Below are positions 16,965 to 26,004 of a stretch of 64,000 nt of DNA, in pieces (the stretch's first letter is position 1; each line of letters starts with the position of its first letter). The DNA comes from Acidobacteriota bacterium (GTDB lineage: Bacteria; Acidobacteriota; Holophagae; Acanthopleuribacterales; Acanthopleuribacteraceae): NCBI GenBank assembly GCA_020637335.1, contig JACJWC010000006.1:1-64000 (forward strand), written 5' to 3'. Position numbers and translations under genes: made by a program. The notes below the pieces were generated by a model. It was not told where the DNA came from. It ran no database searches and saw only the letters and a list, made by a program, of their open reading frames with translations.

Positions 16965-18785
16965 TTAGGGTTTGAAGTCGAGAACCGGATCCAGGCTGGT
17001 CACCGAAATAGGATGATAACCGTCGCGGGCCTTCGCATAAATCGACTTGGCCAGTGCTTGGGTGCGTTCGTGTTTCATCAGTTCCTGATAAATGGGTTTT
17101 AAGAACTTGCGCCGACCCATGTGGGTCAAGAAATGCTCCATGGCCGGGTAAGCCGCTTGGTAGTCGGCCGGAATCGCCCGCATAACCCAAGCGAACAGGA
17201 TTTCCGAATTCCCGCTCTTGGAGAAGTTGAATGCATCGTCCAAAGCTTTCATTTGGCCATTGTCCATTTCCGGCAAATTGCGGATGAAGTCTAGCCACTG
17301 TTGCGTAATCCAGCCTTTGGTCTCCAATTCGGCTGGCGCTTTTCCAGCTTTTAAGGCGGCTAGCGCTTCGTCGGTGGCTTTACCAAGCGGGTTGCTGGTC
17401 TGTACTAGGTTGTCTGGGATCCCAGGTCCAAAGACCCAGTCCTCCACCTTGAGTTTTTGCCAATCTTCGGGATGATCCTTAAACAAACCCTCTTTGAGCT
17501 GTTTCAAAAAGGCTTCAGTGGTAATCGTCGAAAATGCATTGCTGCGGAAGTAGTTTTTTAAGAAAGCATCCCATTTTTCCCGTCCGAAATGGTGTTCCAA
17601 AACGGTTAAGAAATTGGCGCCCTTTTCATAGGCAATATCGGTCATTCCATCATCGGGATCGCGATCTTTGAGATTCAGGAACAAATGCGTGTCGTCTGGA
17701 CTCTTGCTCATGTCCTGGACGGTTTCCCGCAGGTCTTGCTGGCCCAGTGCGCGGTGCATATTGGCAAAATCAGGACCGAGCAAAACCTCCATGATACGGG
17801 CTTCGGTATAGGTCGTTGTCCCTTCATTCAGCCAGAAGTCATTCCAGGTGGCGTTGGTAACCAGGTTCCCAGACCAGGAATGGGCCAATTCATGGGCAAG
17901 CAGGCTCACCAGCGACCGATCGCCGGCGATTACGGTTGGTGTAGCAAAGGTCAGCATGGGGTTTTCCATGCCGCCAAACGGGAAGGAGGGCGGCAGAACC
18001 AAAATATCCCAGCGTTCCCAGTCGTAAGGACCATAAATGGATTCGGTGGCTTCAATCATTTTTTCGGCATCGGCAAATTCCCAAGCCGCTTTTTCCACAA
18101 CTGCCGGCTCCGCATAAACACCGGTCCGTTTGGACATGGCTTTAAATTCCAATTCACCAGCGGCCAGCGCGATCAAATAAGGCGGAATCGAATAGGGCAT
18201 GGCGAACTCAAAATGGCCTTTGCCCATGTCTTCCTGCGTGTGTTTAGCCCCCATGATCACGCGTATCCCTTTGGGAGCATCAACCGAAGCATTAAACGTC
18301 ACCCGAACGCCAGGACTGTCCATGCAGGGAATCCAAGTACGCGCCAAGATGGCCTGACTCTGGGTGAACAAAAACGGCAACTTCTTGGAGGTGGTTTGCG
18401 AAGGCGCCAACCATTGCAATGCAGCCGCTTGGGGTTGGCTGTGGTAGCTGATAGCGACTTGTTGCGGCTGTTTGCCACCTAAATCAATCTTGAGCGCGCG
18501 ACCGAGATACGCCTGCTCCGGACCCAATTCAAAGCTGAGATTTTCACCACTGACCGGTTCAAAGACCCGATCAATGATCAAATCGCGCGTATCCAAAACC
18601 AGCTGTTGGGTGGGTTTGGCATAGACCAGGCGCAAAGTCGCCGTTCCGTGAATGACTTTCGCTTCAAAATCGAGTTTAAATTTGAGGTCCAGGTGGTCAT
18701 GAACGACTTCCTGGGTATTGGCAAAAGAATGGGGATCGACGGGTCGATCCGCAAAGATCATTAAACTCAGCAGGGAAATAAACAT
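16965..18785 (-). CDS. M1 family zinc aminopeptidase (leukotriene A4 hydrolase-like), exported
   Basis: A 606-residue metallopeptidase. A short hydrophobic N-terminus (MFISLLSLMIFA) suggests export. Domain order is the N-terminal beta saddle, the thermolysin-like catalytic domain and a C-terminal helical domain. The substrate-binding GGMENP, the zinc motif HELAHSWSGN (HExxH) and the third ligand in WLNEGTTTYTE are all intact. The length and C-terminal helical repeat match the leukotriene A4 hydrolase/aminopeptidase B branch. AGAGGAG precedes the ATG. It is the last gene of the minus-strand run that includes murA and glmU, 48 bases after the glmU-like gene. Confidence 0.93.
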   Translation of the reverse strand: MFISLLSLMIFADRPVDPHSFANTQEVVHDHLDLKFKLDFEAKVIHGTATLRLVYAKPTQQLVLDTRDLIIDRVFEPVSGENLSFELGPEQAYLGRALKIDLGGKQPQQVAISYHSQPQAAALQWLAPSQTTSKKLPFLFTQSQAILARTWIPCMDSPGVRVTFNASVDAPKGIRVIMGAKHTQEDMGKGHFEFAMPYSIPPYLIALAAGELEFKAMSKRTGVYAEPAVVEKAAWEFADAEKMIEATESIYGPYDWERWDILVLPPSFPFGGMENPMLTFATPTVIAGDRSLVSLLAHELAHSWSGNLVTNATWNDFWLNEGTTTYTEARIMEVLLGPDFANMHRALGQQDLRETVQDMSKSPDDTHLFLNLKDRDPDDGMTDIAYEKGANFLTVLEHHFGREKWDAFLKNYFRSNAFSTITTEAFLKQLKEGLFKDHPEDWQKLKVEDWVFGPGIPDNLVQTSNPLGKATDEALAALKAGKAPAELETKGWITQQWLDFIRNLPEMDNGQMKALDDAFNFSKSGNSEILFAWVMRAIPADYQAAYPAMEHFLTHMGRRKFLKPIYQELMKHERTQALAKSIYAKARDGYHPISVTSLDPVLDFKP

Positions 18786-18833
18786 GCTGCGCTCCTCTCA
18801 ATAGGGGTTGGGCCGCTCTTCTCCGTGGGGAAA

Positions 18834-19934
18834 TCAGGCCTTGGATTTTTTTTCGCGGGCTTTTTCGCGCACCGACTCGGCCAGGTTTTCGCGATTCACC
18901 TGACGGGTCCGCGAAAGGGCCAGTGCGTTGGCGGGCACGTCGAAGGTAATAGTCGAACCAGCGCCGACAAACGCGTCATCGCCTAAGGTCACGGGTGCCA
19001 CCAACTGGCTATCGCTGCCGACAAAGACGCGATCGCCAACCGTGGTTTGATGTTTGTTATAGCCATCGTAATTACAGGTGATGACCCCAGCACCCATGTT
19101 GCAGTCCCGACCAATCACGGCATCTCCCAAATAGGCCAAGTGGGAGGCTTTTGAGCCTTCACCCATTAAAACGTTTTTGGTTTCGACGAAGTTGCCGATA
19201 CGGGTTTTCGGTCCAAGCCGGGTCTTGGGGCGCAGATGGGCAAACGGTCCGATCTCAGCGCCCTGCTCAATTTGGGCATTGTCCACGACACAGTACGGTT
19301 TCAATAACACGCCATCACCGAGCCGTGAGTCCTGGATCACGCAACCCATCCCAATCTGCACGTTTTCGCCAATCTGGCTCTTCCCGCGAATGCGGACATT
19401 CGGTTCGATGCTACACCCGGGGCTAATTTGCACAGAGCGATCTATCCAAACCGATTGAGTGTCAGTCATGAAAATGCCTGCCTCAATAAGCGCCTGACGT
19501 TTCTCATAAAAACAAAACTGGCTAATTTGCTGATGGCTGGACGCATCCATCAGGCATTGAAGCGGGATTGGGTCCAACATCAGCGGTTCCAAGCCTTGGC
19601 TCTGGGCCCAGGCTTCCGGCGCCAATTCCGAGGAGAAACCCAAAGGTTTGGTGCCTGCCAATAAATGCCCCGAGCTAGTGCCCTTGGCCCAGGCATAACC
19701 GGTGCCTTCAGCGTGATTAAGCAATTGCAGCAGGGTGTCTAAATCCAATAGTGGAAAACTACCCTGAACCCATATCCACTGCTCCAGGGGTCCTTCGTCA
19801 GAGCTGGGTAGGACCGAAATATTGAGTGCTCGTAACAGGTCGCCGAGTAAGTCGCGGAAAGATTGACCCGCGACAGGCATGTCGGCCCAGCGATCAGGCG
19901 ACCAATATAAAACCCAAGAAGACGGTGCGCGCAT
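18834..19934 (-). CDS. glmU: GlmU-like protein: intact acetyltransferase domain, degenerate uridylyltransferase domain
   Basis: The C-terminal left-handed beta-helix (residues about 155-345) is a canonical GlmU acetyltransferase that would form GlcNAc-1-phosphate from GlcN-1-phosphate and acetyl-CoA. It has IGPFAHLRP (Arg235), GNFVETKN (Lys253), SHLAYLGD (His265) and ITCNYDGYNKHQT (Asn288). The N-terminal about 150 residues are short for the usual 225-residue pyrophosphorylase domain. They lack the LAAGxGTRM nucleotide loop and read GSFPLL at 58-63 where GDVPL is expected, losing the metal-binding Asp. The uridylyl step must therefore come from another protein. The start is coupled to the TPR gene by TGATG. 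Confidence 0.85.
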   Translation of the reverse strand: MRAPSSWVLYWSPDRWADMPVAGQSFRDLLGDLLRALNISVLPSSDEGPLEQWIWVQGSFPLLDLDTLLQLLNHAEGTGYAWAKGTSSGHLLAGTKPLGFSSELAPEAWAQSQGLEPLMLDPIPLQCLMDASSHQQISQFCFYEKRQALIEAGIFMTDTQSVWIDRSVQISPGCSIEPNVRIRGKSQIGENVQIGMGCVIQDSRLGDGVLLKPYCVVDNAQIEQGAEIGPFAHLRPKTRLGPKTRIGNFVETKNVLMGEGSKASHLAYLGDAVIGRDCNMGAGVITCNYDGYNKHQTTVGDRVFVGSDSQLVAPVTLGDDAFVGAGSTITFDVPANALALSRTRQVNRENLAESVREKAREKKSKA

Positions 19935-20380
19935 CAGTCGAGCAGAAAACTCAAACCATCTTTTAAGTGAGGTCCAAATACGGAAGAGTTAATCGCAAAA
20001 CCTTTATTGTCTGGATTCATTTGAATGGCTTGAACCAGCAACTCCTTGGCTTTGGCGACGTTCCCGCGATGGACTTCCAACTGCGCCTGTAAAAAAATGG
20101 CCAAATCTTTTTCAAACTGAGCTTTGCCCAGTAATTTCTCAGCCTCATCAAACGAACCTTGATTGAGCAAGGCCACCACATTAGGAACGGATGCTTCCAG
20201 AGCGTCTGCCTTGCCATTGCTGCGCGACTCCGCCATTTTCTGGAATTGCTCGACCCGAATCCGTACAGAAGGTTCGAGATTTTCATCCTTCAGAATTTCA
20301 CCAAAAGCAGCCTTTGCTTTGGCGTACTCCTGCTTCGTAAATAGGTGAAAGGCCTGATCCAGGGCTTTGGTGTCCACCAT
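19934..20380 (-). CDS. Small TPR-type protein
   Basis: Cytosolic 148-residue helical protein with TPR-like pairs (AFHLFTKQEYAKAKAAFGEIL, VALLNQGSFDEAEKLLGKAQ, AQLEVHRGNVAKAKELLVQA). The ATG at 20380 is chosen because GAGGTGGG lies upstream; an in-frame TTG at 20413 would add eleven residues. Its TGA overlaps the glmU-like ATG, so the two are made together. It lies 66 bases from murA. It might scaffold cell-wall precursor enzymes, but that is only inferred from position. Confidence 0.75.
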   Translation of the reverse strand: MVDTKALDQAFHLFTKQEYAKAKAAFGEILKDENLEPSVRIRVEQFQKMAESRSNGKADALEASVPNVVALLNQGSFDEAEKLLGKAQFEKDLAIFLQAQLEVHRGNVAKAKELLVQAIQMNPDNKGFAINSSVFGPHLKDGLSFLLD

Positions 20381-20446
20381 GTTTCCCACCTCACGAACAA
20401 ATTTAACTGCCAAAGGTGAAAAAGTAGCATGAACGCAGCAAAACGG

Positions 20447-21700
20447 TCAATCGACCTGCCTTTCGATAATGGCCCCGGCCTGTTTCAATTGTTGGTCGAT
20501 AGCCTCGTAACCTCGATCCAAGTGGTGAATATCCTCAATAATGGTCTGGCCTTCCGCACATAATGCTGCGACCAATAAACAGGCAGACGCTCTCAGATCG
20601 GTTGCCCGCACTTCAGCGCCGGAGAGTTGGGTCGGACCACTGACAATTGCGTGCTTGCCTTCCAACTTAATTTTGGCACCCATGCGTTGCAGTTCAACCG
20701 CATGCATAAACCGGTTCTCAAAAATATTTTCCGTAATAAAGGAACGCCCTTCGGCCTGGGTTGCAAGTGCCATGAGCTGGGCTTGGATATCGGTGGGAAA
20801 ACCCGGATGGGGGTGGGTTTGCACATCGACCGCTTTTAAGCCCTGATGGGGCAACACTTCTACCCAATCTGCACCGGTCTCAAAAGGGACACCCATGCGA
20901 TTAAGCGTATCTAAAAAGGCCTCAAGATGATCGGGACGGCAGCGTTGGACCCGCAGATGCCCACGCGTCATGGCCGCGGCGCAAATATATGTGCCTGCCT
21001 CAATGCGATCCGGAATCACTTCATGCGCGCAACCCGAAAGGCCGGACACCCCGTGAATGAGGATATGGTCCGAACCTGCACCTTCAATTTTGGCGCCCAT
21101 TTTGGTTAATAGTTCCGCTAAATCGACAACTTCGGGCTCGCGAGCCGCATTGCGCAGGTGGGTCGTCCCTTCGGCAAGCGTGGCAGCCATCATCAAATTT
21201 TCCGTACCGGTCACACTGACCTTCTCAAAATAAATGTCCGCACCTTGTAAACGTGAACAGCGCGCATCAATATAACCGTGTTCCAATGAAATTTCTGCGC
21301 CCATTGCCTCCAGGCCTTTCAGGTGCAGATCGACTGGGCGAGCCCCAATCGCACACCCACCGGGCAGGGCAACCTGGGCTTTGCCCAAACGGGCCAGCAA
21401 GGGCCCCAGCACTAAAATAGACGCGCGCATCATTTTGACCAATTCGTAAGGGGCCACATGGCTGGTGATGGGTTTGGCCAACACTTCTATGGCCGAACCC
21501 GAACGCTCACAACCTAAGCCCATCGCTTCCAAGAGTGTGCACATGGTTTCGATATCTGCCACCCTTGGCATATTGCTGAATTGGACCGGTTCCTGGGCCA
21601 GGATCGAGGCGGCCAGGTGCGGCAATGCAGCATTTTTGGCACCATGAACGGTTAACTGTCCTTTAAGCGGTCCGTTTCCAGTAATTACGATTTTTGCCAT
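20447..21700 (-). CDS. murA: UDP-N-acetylglucosamine 1-carboxyvinyltransferase MurA
   Basis: Cytosolic enzyme of the first committed peptidoglycan step, adding enolpyruvate to UDP-GlcNAc. The 417 residues match the family. Lys22-Asn23 in VHGAKNAALPHLAA and the catalytic Cys116 in LPGGCAIGARPVDLH are present, so the fosfomycin-reactive cysteine is retained. The start at 21700 is preferred over an extension because the protein begins at the usual MAKIVITGNGPLKG and has GGAAGGA upstream. It overlaps the 3' end of prmC by 16 bases. Confidence 0.96.
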   Translation of the reverse strand: MAKIVITGNGPLKGQLTVHGAKNAALPHLAASILAQEPVQFSNMPRVADIETMCTLLEAMGLGCERSGSAIEVLAKPITSHVAPYELVKMMRASILVLGPLLARLGKAQVALPGGCAIGARPVDLHLKGLEAMGAEISLEHGYIDARCSRLQGADIYFEKVSVTGTENLMMAATLAEGTTHLRNAAREPEVVDLAELLTKMGAKIEGAGSDHILIHGVSGLSGCAHEVIPDRIEAGTYICAAAMTRGHLRVQRCRPDHLEAFLDTLNRMGVPFETGADWVEVLPHQGLKAVDVQTHPHPGFPTDIQAQLMALATQAEGRSFITENIFENRFMHAVELQRMGAKIKLEGKHAIVSGPTQLSGAEVRATDLRASACLLVAALCAEGQTIIEDIHHLDRGYEAIDQQLKQAGAIIERQVD

Positions 21701-22536
21701 GCGTCCAATTCCTTCCGAATAATGAGATATCGCGGAACGCCGTAGGGATCCTGAAGCCACTCGTAGTTGAGTCCAGAGCCCTGCAGCCAAACCTGAAGCG
21801 TTTTGTGATGATAGTGACCACACTCCAACGCCGCCATGCCGCCCGGTGCCAGAAAATGGTCTAGCGGGGTCAGAATCGCTTTAATATCCGCCATGCCTTG
21901 TTCGTCACTGAACAGAGCAGCGTGCGGTTCAAAACTCAATACACCCGGTTCCACTTCGTCATCGGACGCCACGTAAGGCGGATTGGCCACCACAAGCTCA
22001 AACTGCGCTCCCGTTAAGGCGTTCCACCAATCGGACGCTACCAGGCGGGCTCGAGACGAAAGATTGTGGCGCTCAACATTTTTTCGGGTCAGGGCAAGGG
22101 CTTGCGGACTCAAATCGACCAAGGTGACCTGGCTTTCTGGCCAACTCAAGGCCAAGGACAAACCTATGACCCCCGAACCACAACCCAAATCGACAATGCG
22201 CTTTGGCGCTTGTGGATGGGCCCGTCTTAACCAGTCGGCCAAAAACGCCGTCTCTTCTCGGGGGCATAGGGCGCGCTCATCGCTATAAAACTCCCATTCC
22301 AAAAAGCCGACTTCTCCAAAGATATAGCCAGCCGGACATCCGTTTTCCAAGCGTTGCAGATCATCTCGTAAAACGCTCGCTTGTTCGCCCAGTGGGTAGT
22401 CCGGTTCAGTGAACAGCCGGCTGACCGGAATCTGGAGGCGAAAAGCAATCAGTCGGCGCAGGAACGCCGATCCCCCCATCCCTTCTAAAAAGGCGGGGTG
22501 GGGTCCCTTTAACAAGTCTTGAACCGTCTGAACCAT
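21685..22536 (-). CDS. prmC: Release factor glutamine methyltransferase PrmC
   Basis: Methylates the glutamine of the GGQ motif in release factors 1 and 2. In the 283-residue protein an N-terminal helical bundle precedes the SAM domain with VDLGCGSGVIGLSLAL, and the substrate-glutamine motif NPPY appears in VVANPPYVASD. It starts four bases after the prfA stop, matching the widespread prfA-prmC operon, whose product acts on RF1. An in-frame extension into prfA is possible but less likely. Confidence 0.95.
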   Translation of the reverse strand: MVQTVQDLLKGPHPAFLEGMGGSAFLRRLIAFRLQIPVSRLFTEPDYPLGEQASVLRDDLQRLENGCPAGYIFGEVGFLEWEFYSDERALCPREETAFLADWLRRAHPQAPKRIVDLGCGSGVIGLSLALSWPESQVTLVDLSPQALALTRKNVERHNLSSRARLVASDWWNALTGAQFELVVANPPYVASDDEVEPGVLSFEPHAALFSDEQGMADIKAILTPLDHFLAPGGMAALECGHYHHKTLQVWLQGSGLNYEWLQDPYGVPRYLIIRKELDAWQKS

Positions 22537-22540
22537 AGGC

Positions 22541-23638
22541 TCAATTGTTTTTAAATTGTTCTTGGATGCGTTGCGTTTCAAAAAAGGTACGGCATGCATT
22601 GATCATTTCATCCATCTGCCCGTTCATGAAACCGTCCAACTGATACAAAGTGAATTTGATCCGGTGGTCGGTCACACGTGCTTGGGGGAAATTATAGGTT
22701 CTGATTTTTTCTGAGCGATCCCCGGAACCGACTTGCGTTTTGCGGTCCGCGGCAATCTTATCGTGTTGTTCTTGCAATTTGCGCTCGTACAAATGCGAGC
22801 GCAGGACCCGCATAGCTTTTTCGCGGTTCTTAATCTGGCTCTTTTCATCCTGGCAACTGACGACGATACCGGTTGGGATGTGGGTAATCCGCACCGCCGA
22901 ATCGGTGGTATTCACGTGTTGACCCCCAGCGCCCGAACTGCGAAACCGGTCAATGCGAAGGTCCTTTTCTTCAATGTGCACTTCAACATCTTCCGCTTCA
23001 GGCAGGATGGCAACGGTAATCGCCGAGGTATGAACCCTGCCTTGCGTTTCGGTTTCAGGCACCCGTTGGACACGGTGGGTCCCGGATTCGTATTTCAGAC
23101 GGCTGTAAACGTCTTTGCCTTCAATCACGGCAGTGGCTTCTTTGAGGCCGCCAAGACCGGTTTCCGAGAGGTCCGCCACCTCCACTTTCCAGTTGTTGGT
23201 TTCGGCAAAACGGCAATAGGCCCGAAACATTTCACCGGCAAAGAGGGCCGCTTCCTCACCACCCGTTCCTGCCCGAATCTCTAAAATGACGTTTTTACCG
23301 TCCATGGGATCCTTGGGCAAAAGCAGGCGTTGAAGCTCCAGAAAGTCTTCTTCCAACTGGGTTTCCAGCGGGCCCACTTCCTCTTTGGCCATCTCCAACA
23401 ACTCGGGATCGGCCTGTCTATCACTGAGAATTGCCTTGTACTCGGCTAATTCTTGGGCCCGATTTTGGTAAGCCTGGTAGGCCTGCACGATGGGCTCCAA
23501 ATCGCGGTGTTGCTTGGCCAGCTTTTGGTAACGCTGTTGATCTGAAGCCACACTCGGATCGCCCATTTGGGCCATAACATGTTCGTAATTCTGCTTGATG
23601 ACGCGCAGACGCTCCAGAATCTGATCCTGATTCCCCAC
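22541..23638 (-). CDS. prfA: Peptide chain release factor 1
   Basis: Terminates translation at UAA and UAG. The 365-residue protein carries the peptidyl-transferase motif GGQ in SSGAGGQHVNTTDSAVRI. The codon-reading tripeptide region reads VPETETQGRVHTS, a PxT motif as in RF1 rather than the SPF of RF2. It starts with GTG at 23638 after GAGGGA. It is followed by its own modifying enzyme prmC. Confidence 0.95.
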   Translation of the reverse strand: MGNQDQILERLRVIKQNYEHVMAQMGDPSVASDQQRYQKLAKQHRDLEPIVQAYQAYQNRAQELAEYKAILSDRQADPELLEMAKEEVGPLETQLEEDFLELQRLLLPKDPMDGKNVILEIRAGTGGEEAALFAGEMFRAYCRFAETNNWKVEVADLSETGLGGLKEATAVIEGKDVYSRLKYESGTHRVQRVPETETQGRVHTSAITVAILPEAEDVEVHIEEKDLRIDRFRSSGAGGQHVNTTDSAVRITHIPTGIVVSCQDEKSQIKNREKAMRVLRSHLYERKLQEQHDKIAADRKTQVGSGDRSEKIRTYNFPQARVTDHRIKFTLYQLDGFMNGQMDEMINACRTFFETQRIQEQFKNN

Positions 23639-23665
23639 AGTCCCTCTATTCTCAATGACAAAAAA

Positions 23666-24226
23666 TTAGTTGGGCAAAGCTAAATGGGAAACTTCTTTCC
23701 CGTTTTGGTAAAAGTAATCGCTGTCCTTGCCTTTGCCACCGGGCAGACCATCACTGCCAAAACACCCCAACGCGTAATTGTCTGGTTCCAGCTCCGAAAC
23801 CCCTTCCGAAGCATAACCGCGATAAAAAATTTGATTGCCCAGGTCATCCTTAAAGTCCGGCACAATGTCTTCCGGCAACTTCTTTAAGTCTTCAATCGTC
23901 AGGGGATAAGCGCGATAACGCCGTTTGTAATTGTCCAGCGCCAACGCAATCCGGGTGAACCGTTGATTAATCTTGGCCCGCTGATTGTCCATCAGCATGT
24001 GACGCAAATTCTCGATACTTTCAATTTGGATCTCGGCTTTATCCGCTACTTTGGTTTCCAAATATTCGACCTTGACCCGCTGAAGCAACTCCAGTGCTTT
24101 GTCGTAGTCCTGATTCTCCGAATATTGAATGGCGGCATCATAAAGTTTTTGGGCATCTGTCTCTCTTTTGTCTTCGCAATGGAGCAGCAAAGCGCAAAGC
24201 CCAACCAAAATCGCATATCGCCACAT
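23666..24226 (-). CDS. Exported TPR/GspG-like protein, possible lipoprotein
   Basis: A 186-residue envelope protein. The N-terminal signal (MWRYAILVGLCALLLHC) ends in a cysteine, but the preceding LLH is not a canonical lipobox. Residues 22-75 form a TPR-like pair (LYDAAIQYSENQDYDKALEL). The C-terminal half resembles the soluble core of the type II secretion major pseudopilin GspG: ALALDNYKRRYRAYP, DDLGNQIFYRGY, and YALGCFGSDGLPGGKGKDSD, which is close to the GspG calcium-loop region. It lacks the pseudopilin N-terminal helix and prepilin peptidase site. GAGGTG precedes the ATG at 24226. It leads the prfA-murA run. Confidence 0.7.
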   Translation of the reverse strand: MWRYAILVGLCALLLHCEDKRETDAQKLYDAAIQYSENQDYDKALELLQRVKVEYLETKVADKAEIQIESIENLRHMLMDNQRAKINQRFTRIALALDNYKRRYRAYPLTIEDLKKLPEDIVPDFKDDLGNQIFYRGYASEGVSELEPDNYALGCFGSDGLPGGKGKDSDYFYQNGKEVSHLALPN

Positions 24227-24415
24227 GCATCCCACCTCAAACCATTAATGACAAGCATTATACCCAATTTTTCAGATTTGGAATTGTTAGGCACACACCA
24301 CCGGCCTATCGCACATTTCGATTCACTGGGCAAAATTCGCCGGGCCCGGCAAATTTCACTGCGTTCCTCCACTGCCCATTAGAGCCTAAACCATTTAAAA
24401 CAAGAGTTTTATATA

Positions 24416-24433
24416 TTGGCAAGCACCTTGCTA
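24416..24433 (+). promoter_or_regulatory. Sigma-54 promoter of the flgFGAH operon
   Basis: The sequence TTGGCAAGCACCTTGCTA matches the -24/-12 consensus, with GG at 24418-24419, GC at 24430-24431 and exactly ten bases between. Transcription would begin near 24443, just ahead of the flgF ribosome binding site. RpoN control of rod and ring genes is established in several polar flagellates. Confidence 0.8.
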
Positions 24434-24454
24434 ATCCGCAAAGCGAGGTGGCCT

Positions 24455-25192
24455 ATGAACTCAGAAATTTACACCGCAGCGCAGGGCATGGTGGCGCGAC
24501 AGATCCAAATGGATTTAATCAGCCACAATATGGCCAACGCCAATACAACGGGTTTTCGGTCGGTAGATTCCTTTTTCCAAGTCTATAACCGCTCTTTGGA
24601 GCAAGGACCGTCAAACCCCCTCAACAATGCCGCAAATAATCAGCCCGTTTTAGCAGGATCCTTTACGATTCAAAAAGAGGGCCAATTAAAAATGACGGGC
24701 AACCCGGCCGATCTCGCCATCAAAGGTAAAGGCTATTTCAAAGTCCAAACGCCTTTTGGCAATCGCTATACGCGCAACGGTCACTTTGGGGTCAATGGCA
24801 ATGGCAACCTGGTAACGGACAATGGTTATTTAGTCCTGGGCACCGGCGATCAACCCATCTCGGTCAGTGGCGACTGGAAAGTAGGGCGAGCCGGCCAAAT
24901 CGTGGTCGACAACCAAACGGTCGGCCAATTGGCCCTCGTAGATGTCACCGATCCTGCCGGGTTAGTCCCCGAGGAAGACACCCTTTTGGCCTCGCTCAGT
25001 GCCCAGAATCAGGAACAACCCGCGCAAGCAGAAGTTTTGCAGGGTTATTTGGAAACCTCGAATGTGGATATCGCCCAACAAATGGTGAGTTTAATCGAAG
25101 CTCATCGCAGTTACGAAATGAATACCCGCCTGATTCGCAGCATAGATCGCGAGATGAACCAGGCCGTGATCCAAGCGCTGGGTCGCCGTTAA
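24455..25192 (+). CDS. flgF: Flagellar basal-body proximal rod protein FlgF
   Basis: A 245-residue rod subunit acting in the periplasm and exported by the flagellar type III apparatus. The N-terminal rod motif (MNSEIYTAAQGMVARQIQMD then HNMANANTTGFRS), a central domain (GKGYFKVQTPFGNRYTRNG) and the C-terminal motif (TSNVDIAQQMVSLIEAHRSY) are all present. The ATG at 24455 has GAGGTG five bases upstream; a longer frame starting at 24416 overlaps the promoter and is rejected. Assignment as FlgF rather than FlgG rests on gene order and shorter length. Confidence 0.92.
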   Translation: MNSEIYTAAQGMVARQIQMDLISHNMANANTTGFRSVDSFFQVYNRSLEQGPSNPLNNAANNQPVLAGSFTIQKEGQLKMTGNPADLAIKGKGYFKVQTPFGNRYTRNGHFGVNGNGNLVTDNGYLVLGTGDQPISVSGDWKVGRAGQIVVDNQTVGQLALVDVTDPAGLVPEEDTLLASLSAQNQEQPAQAEVLQGYLETSNVDIAQQMVSLIEAHRSYEMNTRLIRSIDREMNQAVIQALGRR

Positions 25193-25208
25193 GCAAAGGA
25201 GTGCTGTC

Positions 25209-25994
25209 ATGATTAAAGCTTTATGGACATCTGCCGCCGGAATGGCCGTGCAACAAGTCAATCTGGATGTCATTTCCAACAACCTGGCCAACGTCAACAC
25301 GGCCGGTTTCAAAAAGGTACGACCGGAATTCCAGGATTTACTGTATCAAACCCTGAACACGCCCGGCGCCAATACCACCACAACCACCACCAGCCCCAAT
25401 GGGATCCAAGTCGGACTCGGTGCAAAGCTGGTCTCGACCAATCGCACCTTCACCCAAGGCAGCTTAAAAAATACCGGTCGATTGCTGGACTGGGCCATTT
25501 CGGGTCCAGGCTTTTTTGAGGTGACCCTGCCCGATGGAACGCCCGGTTATACACGCGATGGTAGCTTTACTTTGGACCAGAACGGCAACGTGGTGAATTC
25601 CAGTGGATACCCGATCAATCCCGCAATCACCATTCCGCAAGGCACCGTAGGTCTAAACATCGGAAAAGACGGAACGGTAACCGTTGATTTAGGCGATGGT
25701 GTGCCGCAAAACGTCGGTCAAATCCAGTTGTCTAACTTTATTAATCCAAGTGGTTTGAAAGCCATTGGCGACAACCTGTTTCAGGTTACCCAAGCCTCCG
25801 GCGACGCAACCGTCAGCGCACCGAACGACATCGGCTACGGCAGCATCGAAGCCAATTTCCTCGAAGTCTCCAACGTAGATATCGCCGAGGAAATGGTCAA
25901 TATGATCATCGGTCAACGCGCTTATGAAGCCATTTCCCGCTCGATTCGGACCGCAGACCAAATCCTGCAGGAAATTAACAGCCTTAAACGGTAA
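25209..25994 (+). CDS. flgG: Flagellar distal rod protein FlgG
   Basis: A 261-residue distal-rod subunit. It opens MIKALWTSAAGMAVQQVNLD with SNNLANVNTAGFKKVRPEFQ. It ends with VDIAEEMVNMIIGQRAYEAI and DQILQEINSLKR, the classical FlgG termini. The segment rich in threonine and asparagine near residues 50-63 (NTTTTTTSPNG) corresponds to the FlgG-specific sequence. AAAGGAG precedes the ATG, 16 bases after flgF. Confidence 0.96.
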   Translation: MIKALWTSAAGMAVQQVNLDVISNNLANVNTAGFKKVRPEFQDLLYQTLNTPGANTTTTTTSPNGIQVGLGAKLVSTNRTFTQGSLKNTGRLLDWAISGPGFFEVTLPDGTPGYTRDGSFTLDQNGNVVNSSGYPINPAITIPQGTVGLNIGKDGTVTVDLGDGVPQNVGQIQLSNFINPSGLKAIGDNLFQVTQASGDATVSAPNDIGYGSIEANFLEVSNVDIAEEMVNMIIGQRAYEAISRSIRTADQILQEINSLKR

Positions 25995-26004
25995 GGAGGT
26001 TCTG

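Noticed and set aside
17685..18482. Open frame of 265 codons on the plus strand
   Set aside because: It lies wholly antisense to the M1 peptidase, whose zinc motifs are intact. It has no ribosome binding site and its sequence is unlike any protein pattern.
22733..23284. Open frame of 183 codons on the plus strand
   Set aside because: Antisense shadow of prfA; the prfA frame has all family motifs.
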